Shown here: positions 27,401 to 27,755 of the stretch, piece by piece | Layout of the letters: the number at the start of each line of letters is the position of its first letter | Numbering within the stretch: the stretch's first letter is position 1 | Origin: an uncultured Caryophanales bacterium | GTDB taxonomy: Bacteria; Bacillota_I; Bacilli_A; Acholeplasmatales; Anaeroplasmataceae | Direction of reading: 5' to 3' | Length of the DNA: 27,755 nt | Assembly: GCA_937885165.1 (NCBI GenBank) | Contig: CAKZZJ010000052.1 | Location: forward strand, 1 to 27,755 | The notes under the pieces: generated by a model | What the model was told of the DNA's origin: nothing | Seen by the model: the letters and a program-made list of their open reading frames with translations, nothing else | The model's database searches: none | Translations under genes and position numbers: made by a program

Positions 27401-27755
27401 ACAGGATATATTGCTCAAATTTTAGGATCATTATATGTAAAAGATTATAATAACAATTACATTACTGCAGGCATATATGATGAAAATGCGACATATTATA
27501 CGTATGATACATCTACAAATGGTGTAGCATCATATGATAAGGTAACTATTGCAGGCCAGACAGACTTTAGTGCTACTAAAGATGAATATGATCCAATCCA
27601 GAGTGCAGTCAATGCCGGTAAATATAAATTTATTGCCTCTGTTGGAACTCAAGATAATTATAAAGATGCAGTATATGAAAGAACATTTATAATTAAGAAG
27701 AGAACATTGAATGTAACAACTACTGATGCATCAGTAGTTGTTACATTCAATGTTC
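12377..27755 (+). CDS. Giant secreted LRR_5 (BspA-like) plus Ig-like repeat surface protein, 3' end missing
   Basis: I translated this frame through to the last base and found no stop: 5126 complete codons plus one base, so the protein is larger still. The start is fixed by a strong Shine-Dalgarno and an upstream in-frame stop. Order of parts: signal peptide (residues 1-39); unrecognised segment to ~150; BspA-type LRR_5 repeats (~150-1195) with motifs such as 'IGALAFSGCVKLKTV' and 'IGANAFNNCTSLTTLVIP'; then an array of roughly twenty Ig-like MBG/YDG-type domains (~1210 to the end) with inserted YY modules. LRR_5 proteins are commonly surface-exposed and bind host or microbial partners; here that is inference. 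No anchor is seen because the C-terminus is outside. It shares domain types and YY modules with gene 1, which suggests duplication or exchange between the two neighbours. It is probably transcribed from its own promoter. The last ~9 codons lie in a suspect palindrome. Confidence 0.93.
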   Translation, partial: MSNQINKKGKRLLKAKFAILVSMLALCVGFLAFIVNINATGTGDSVTVSGYDLNDTIDGSNLTFTYDSTTHEATFTGLEPSNDKFTEYTNTLEIPKTVKYGGEAYTVTKVNTTDSTAKTEHNVSASDYGYDADGYLYTIQAYGSAITAVVVPDTVTEINPGAFYGMSSVVYYQAPFVGYKLNDEVNPLHMAFSKGYYGKDSGSQTGIKDYQSEYYTMTESGAIDTSATSNRSTLIYWYNIAENSRLFFEVPETLKEVKITGASATNIIYGNRTFLSISSLVKVTLPEKLIKMGEYAFGECINLKSVDLPSKMSMSLGMFSYCKSLEEIVIPEEATSIGESTFFDCENLSKVYIPATITEIGALAFSGCVKLKTVVYSGEYKGDDTKIVKDEDEINLPSGLLNIGKGAFTKVETITNITIPNGLQTMGENAFQYCKNIEKITLPFLGYKRGSATVDGVDANAFGWIFGSEFPDQSNYYQASERGVKYAIPVKLGTIEITGETNVESMALGNLCYYKNNIIVAGVQTVVINSDSGIENNAFSGSNRLKYLTVPYIPSLSGSTTFSNLFKTDSTIAQTWKDTPNLTTGVTSYIPDALTDITITKMPTIPSGLFHSCWNIENVKIGNYTTWIESNVFYQTPKLTSLTLPFVGRERGEYYNWWWYWRDYVSVNMFTWVFSYSSSGGTYGDYTIADYESYVRKVPSSLKSVTITDETVIGSYAFRNLTSLTDLTILNENNNLSYIEKYAAYNCCNLVNLRLPWIGYDRNDNGYSGDTHRAGYIFGDKAFTGSYSATGYQVPSTLTTITIDYLGSVGYIPDYAFYNMKTVGTVRFNVDVNQVGNYAFAGCSNLSSFTYTKTTNFTTVGNYGFYGCSKIKNIGTIIPSYYSDGVKLSIGDYSLAGTSIETIDFKKFNKIGNYAFANCLNLTEANVRENSNIESFGIGIFAGCSYLTSATLAPGQATAYLFKDCISLTGVNLNDVITNNILPAGIFQNCTSLVWNGTNGLYLPATIETIGANAFNNCTSLTTLVIPDNTKVIEKGAFLGCDNLSKIVIPRNTETIRENVFTEAIGNGFVIWVYENEDVWPSTWVDNWNCLNPVMVIPGDTSAMYKYIYSKALKGYVIVGMADGYDDQNALTGQISLPSSYNAVPVVGIVHDVFKNLTKVTKIIIPDTYKLIGQGAFNNGERVDIYFEANKAKAPNYVPESIAQNFTEITKNDSTSITDFTDIIGYEASLYSFSSNKIETSETYYKNIINSGYVFYGDVWSYGSGVGGSSTPYVKLSSMESKLDDSFKATYTGNAWTPSMYYIGFDPEYVGAFINSGKSASSSIGLELSKSLFNYSYTDNILAGQAKLNYSLNTTEYAAYLSNARTYGDYTIYLTGSGSTPFTIEKYVIDLFYDANGINYTTYFTAEYNPNAYFTLSSWNSGNNSLYGQDFGSRFTFSGTLRTYDKDAGTYASYGDNCSEAKSDGLVWSMPWKVTLTGSGAVVTKNFDVNVYVTVEIKPMDVVLRYSGRSTVDYMYYKANHYAYSNAFVYYSIAEATAVTEDNYMNYYVESTRGTETVYVLATTYDGATTYYSFSIITGMSVTESNYENFYVEAPQMAKYEYTGYQISPSALAYRKGTSGDYEEVKLSGCYVETITDYTAENIIYPNSDYTSWAYAGITGDGAKNYKIVNVDTRDRYTSSTTYYNITNMAITEYKVVKANVIIEIRNNKYLIGIDDDYYYNRTWADNYVSDSEYIKITGLSDLSTIYGEIRSKSNERGLYSSFAQEPSLSWSKVGLSSIITDSDQINFLSSNSVSLNDLNFVIVQKETTEGTTTFKIYENDYYNVTLNAEIQIIYNEFKLGYYIVNDPKVDNPIDWSTVVEELSYTPSVSLSYENDSKYKYTTNHNGEMTYGFDGDGSRYFKMEALNDNIYDNKNHKPEITYTITDKDGKGVLANQLLHFDNSLEYEPNLYYYLHVQIKRYNFVTVEETLVIKIVKRDVKYNLASITKVYDGTPISLYGFMPERVYYTYNSSAYILYGKFSTEEEYLRYRDETVLYYLDGSDYQTSSAWDSDKEYYVYKNSDYIKLGELTEKEYKGIREANDLYYYSGGSYVKATNFIVESGLKSTIYYTSSSSYYEHKLKPEVQSVTTTFFTKTHNSEGAEVWHEWTESTNPTYPGTYYVLIEASKHDFYNSKSEYVEFTISKRPIDLYVDRTDPFWKDTTLKDGTDNVDAYKIYDGIAKSIVINSVTAPSLIEKVEDGVDIHAEFRKSLFVGTDNVYGTLSTTNSIPYEYTTTGTSTLSSDWQWGPQWMVLDENGIDHTEYYEIILHDSFEIKNRTFVYSITPYDGTYDGAYHSISVNVSYPESSSDYNIKYYTDKLDEDSIHWRSANYYYASSNNSASGYEYPVWVKISGQYFDTVIVRSYVKIKNADMSWDVPTSFKRDADNNLVKVDKYGNKDASGDYYFIDYTWDTYSVGLSNVDPVDATRYYKLEKLDANNNYVLIYCGYSVPQVSSIGVYQLHYKLTASDYNEIDSESHCYYFVVNEAQLDPFTSFTITGYTGDYDGDEHTISVTFDTTNTNYQSEYNNAKFYYAVITSSTDEPNYSMTSPNFINAGTYTVRVKVTGNGIYKTVINDYIVQINKITFASLTDKTQPSVSSYTGFYDGYYHGVVIDLGDFTHDPLDKGRGTTEITYNTPVIYYTTYIYQISDYIDNYWTTTAVTRKDVSTTQLMVRITLENYETLSFDNLSIVITQNPDPSTTYTDNYQIQYKKDAISYSDLGIKTIHDATPKVFYYLGVKNGTDIEKDSYSQKISAPSELGTYYVEVEYYETKNCAYKKIGFGFEIIPRRVVATYDAVLEYSGYEQQPNPTVNSGTSDLLYLKFTKEGSDDAPLELGTYNYLFEFTEPQTNYVLVIPGSADDIKFFDGKAYVDEAKSGNADYPFAFTISKIELKIIVDAEMECDYENNTYWHVTTDYDWINDRESTTNPKIENILAKPIRYTLLNDEVYKHVFSVDMITSSYARSTYYYNSTDIAQPSNTVYVTEQSILDYGVYEKYTDSTFDSSLTYYERVTTIDGSNSYIVYEELPSKSASAKFSNKEDIYINTPQDVSQYYNVTYDVKVFIHLPYLNPESSDITIDYDGLPHTISVILGSGIRGAVIKYMSEEDYNNNVSWDNAPSNPISYTNAGTYVIYYKIISAAYEDYIGHTKLVIRKTNLNITVDSFDATYDATEHYISHDITNVSNISSLDYIIKYYSVDNYSADELSSFYAKFNSSNSIYTSGLDGITDAGTYYAVIYYPNCDNWYQLVKVVEVTINQRKLYVSFANDLYFEKDYDKEKYQVVIGNSTTGATINTDIGYNSGLISGHMLSRSKSSKIQTISADAGYYYGSTGFEFVSGSIYIRTSTGDDVTMNYKPILEDSNLIVKINKIALPTPTVTDLTKQFDGKSAALNVEREGDGLITYTYWEELSDGSPNEISQLYSANVGYYYLTVDIAEGKNYYAWNGGTLSGYCTINQRDTDIIWSNLEVDFNAEYQIAKASYVDAFGETKDLYVTVRYNGDIYNSVINAGVYEVFANTSRTTNGTTDNCKDSNGYSTELNYSFNNTIDIFTINKITYKFVITETTDNTEKVWSRQFDNSNVGTTITDDVFIQGTKFDNVTIENTAHNGKAVIKTANNTVGTYYQKKDFDFSDVYIKTADGLDVTSSINFEFSGVITIIANKIITVEHTDDIVFDNTNHSLIGDIIKIINPISYSKATWTFKINGGDEITDAQSPYVKDYGTYEIYYSITIEPYEIYESTFTINVVRKASFINFYKTLDKSYDGTEIDANVVKASILNAEYNGYNSDNSNLVFTFYSASTNEKLTSNPVIAGDYKVVITSSVDDVDSETKNYTTLNVERYFSITSKAVDLTVNLDVQIDNDTVTTYSSTPEKKENLAGLAAYTTLYYQITASDFLTNKYVYSGVVGYDTNNTTQHIMATAGDGDQTEIGFTWYVYVSDEDKAKTLLSSKNQPVVEIEGTNYPNVSGNYSINLKLSIDIHYRRLTVDMRDVTFSYDGYEHWGQDEYNYISAVDWVTGVKYYTFDAENNKYEATDVSSSDFESLKSSLYVIDSSTILEGHVVGLKNDNSNTYTYPTSNTLTKVYGTNKDYGHSSIKDICFSKPGTYEIYYKYTLASSNSNSIMYEPYEGIYKLVIEKMERTLEININTTTTYNGSEGIANESYKGYNVDYTGSAIYYKLLNGKYLPDYTLTYPALASTISEDSSSDISVSYVKEYSQDKLDYPVDAGKYRVILEFSETYYYKAAKAEAEFEIKKKDIYVLGTYETEYTGQVVTYGGSHADFTDSSSIKFYVFDSVNKKLIELESESSGFSYIFIDGLTLRTTNKDVDTYYASNGNSSTSKGVYFSGIPQILKTDASSVSHDITSNFKLNTSLTYTDSEGTTKKEEACILIGYGKIEYEVLNPTEFKYKVDTNNIALSQVVSVTKPESGATVLYSTDKKNWSTTKPSFKDINFKDGEIVPWKYYAKATATNYSETGVIELECKIVKGDTTFAVTELSKRYDGNPVYYPKTLTLNHDEVTLDKLIIEYYYYDSYNNKISMARDGNGKPEEYPVNAGKYMISITAPETTHFNTATVEYDFEITGIPVSLNWSAKSFVYDGTSQAPVASFDALKDDNNINIIYDYKPDSGNVYSDSDHKSVGTYTVTAKLQDISGKTITNYIFDTKSTTTTFVIVKRPITITFRGSASYNSSIDYYAIYDSNPSIDLSNVKEYVGSFTTSNLVASHSVSDSSWLKTASNIPGNYTKLSNTEFTWGGLGKLAILDTSGNDLAFNYSVTYDLFLNINYKNLKVSAIPYTGDYDGEYHSIELKCYNVFQDNDDKPVYSYAWDEYNTGVATGLTYSSDKPTFKESGVYKVYYRVGCTGYLSINGESNPDNNAYALVTINKVDAGLKLVNSSQVFDKYYDGKAVAVPLMEFNSGVNIDTKEIKYEWYWLKHDSSLYIKSSDSSYVKINGYDANATYYTYNSTESVYENANISSETGYIAQILGSLYVKDYNNNYITAGIYDENATYYTYDTSTNGVASYDKVTIAGQTDFSATKDEYDPIQSAVNAGKYKFIASVGTQDNYKDAVYERTFIIKKRTLNVTTTDASVVVTFNV
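12896..13159 (+). repeat. LRR-inserted 'PFxG' module, copy 1
   Basis: Residues 174-261 open with 'APFVGYKLND', contain an F/G/Y-rich middle, and close with 'VPETLKEVKITGA'. It is the longest and most diverged of four copies. Flanking repeats are LRR_5. Confidence 0.6.
13700..13873 (+). repeat. LRR-inserted 'PFxG' module, copy 2
   Basis: Residues 442-499: 'LPFLGYKRG', then 'NAFGWIFGSEF', a YY pair, and 'IPVKLGTIEITGE' before the next LRR. Confidence 0.7.
14306..14503 (+). repeat. LRR-inserted 'PFxG' module, copy 3
   Basis: Residues 644-709: 'LPFVGRERG', an aromatic run 'YYNWWWYWRDY', 'MFTWVFSYSSSGG', and 'VPSSLKSVTITDE' before the next LRR. Confidence 0.72.
14639..14788 (+). repeat. LRR-inserted 'PFxG' module, copy 4
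   Basis: Residues 755-804: 'LPWIGYDRNDNG', 'GYIFGDKAF', and 'VPSTLTTITID' before 'IPDYAFYNM' of the next LRR. Confidence 0.7.
16906..17175 (+). repeat. YY-module cluster in gene 2
   Basis: Copies resemble those of gene 1: 'VDYMYYKANHYAYSNAFVYY', 'VTEDNYMNYYVES', 'VLATTYDGATTYYSF' and 'VTESNYENFYVEAP'. They sit just before 'KYEYTGYQISPSAL', which starts the next Ig-like domain. Confidence 0.72.
18389..18732 (+). repeat. YY-module insert within an Ig-like domain of gene 2
   Basis: The host domain starts 'KVYDGTPISLYGF' (18338) and reaches 'RVYYTYNSS'. Modules follow ('EEYLRYRDETVLYYLDGSDY', 'DKEYYVYKNSDYIKLGEL', 'DLYYYSGGSYVKATNF', 'STIYYTSSSSYYEHK'). The domain then finishes with 'YPGTYYVLIEASKHDFY' and 'FTISKR'. 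Confidence 0.75.
21362..21570 (+). repeat. YY-module cluster in gene 2
   Basis: Copies: 'SYARSTYYYNSTDIAQPSN', 'VYVTEQSILDYGVYEKYTDS' and 'SSLTYYERV'. They follow 'PIRYTLLNDE', the central strand of the host domain. Confidence 0.65.
24520..24640 (+). repeat. Single YY module in gene 2 resembling the 120-bp repeat of gene 1
   Basis: 'VKYYTFDAENNKYEATD' is followed by 'DFESLKSSLYVIDSS'. The second part matches the 'FSNLKSSLYTYDEN' start of the tandem units at 2572-2931, so the same module family is present in both genes. Confidence 0.7.
27275..27512 (+). repeat. Two tandem YY modules with a 150-bp period in gene 2
   Basis: 'SSLYIKSSDSSYVKINGYDA' (from 27275) and 'GSLYVKDYNNNYITAGIYDE' (from 27425) are offset by exactly 150 bp. 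'ATYYTY' recurs at 27335-27355 and 27485-27505, within near-identical DNA (AATGCGACATATTATAC shared). They interrupt a domain that runs from 'DKYYDGKAVAVP' to 'VNAGKYKFIASVG'. Confidence 0.85.
27702..27755. repeat. Perfect loopless 54-bp palindrome at the window end (probable fold-back artefact)
   Basis: The last 54 bases equal their own reverse complement: arms 27702-27728 and 27729-27755 with centre ATG/CAT and no loop. The left arm reads naturally as 'RTLNVTTTD', the expected start of the next Ig-like domain after 'FIIKK'. The right arm is then just its mirror. Position at the exact end suggests an assembly or chimeric fold-back rather than biology. Confidence 0.9.

Larger units (their letters stand above)
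16000..27728 (+). other. Ig-like (MBG/YDG-type) domain array of gene 2
   Basis: About twenty domain cores can be picked out by a YDG or YTG opening strand, e.g. near 16243 (ATYTGNAWTPS), 18338 (KVYDGTPIS), 19985 (GYTGDYDGDEH), 21724 (ITIDYDGLPH), 22630 (LTKQFDGKSA), 23756 (DKSYDGTEI), 25955 (LSKRYDGNPV), 26255 (SFVYDGTSQ) and 27158 (DKYYDGKAV). Most end with 'AGTY/AGKY-x-V/I' then an 'F/V-x-I-x-K' linker. Two subtypes alternate irregularly: one with 'K-x-YDGxxxxxP' and one with 'YDGxxHxI'. Domains are roughly 75-110 residues unless they carry inserts. Such arrays act as extended stalks or adhesive surfaces; no ligand can be assigned from sequence. Confidence 0.82.

Overview
The window looks like one contig fragment from an AT-rich bacterium of the Bacillota. 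An uncultured gut member of the Bacilli/Erysipelotrichales/RF39 sort is my best guess. Supporting signs are the strong A/T and Asn/Tyr/Asp bias, a near-consensus Shine-Dalgarno, BspA-type leucine-rich repeats, a type I dockerin and long arrays of MBG/YDG-type Ig-like domains. All tryptophans I read are TGG and no in-frame TGA occurs in either long frame, so the standard bacterial code (table 11) fits and a mycoplasma code does not. The taxon is an inference, since there is no rRNA or housekeeping gene here.

Almost the whole window is two giant surface-protein genes on the + strand. Gene 1 is open from base 1, so its start lies outside. It encodes 3740 residues of Ig-like domains interrupted by Tyr-rich 'YY' modules, then hits a TAA at 11221-11223 inside an Ig-like domain. 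The same frame continues cleanly for 297 more codons to 12117: the rest of that domain, another Ig-like domain, a pre-dockerin domain and a textbook dockerin. So gene 1 is a dockerin-bearing giant exoprotein broken by one nonsense codon, by read-through, or by a sequence error.

A 259-bp intergenic region (12118-12376) holds two consecutive hairpins, then a good sigma-A promoter (TTTACA-N17-TAAAAT) bracketed by an 11-bp inverted repeat, then the Shine-Dalgarno of gene 2. Gene 2 starts at 12377 and stays open to the end: 5126 codons with no stop. It has an N-terminal signal peptide, about 1050 residues of LRR_5/BspA repeats carrying four copies of an inserted 'PFxG ... VPxxLK' module, and about 3900 residues of Ig-like domains with the same YY modules as gene 1.

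The most interesting features are the YY modules, which sit at one recurrent site inside the Ig-like domains of both proteins and sometimes expand in tandem (120 bp x3, 150 bp x2); the single internal stop that separates the dockerin; and the promoter enclosed by inverted repeats. A perfect loopless 54-bp palindrome forms the exact end of the window. It is probably an assembly fold-back, so the last ~27 bases should not be trusted. The proteins are presumably secreted and act at the cell surface in adhesion or complex assembly, but no enzymatic domain is visible and no specific ligand can be named.
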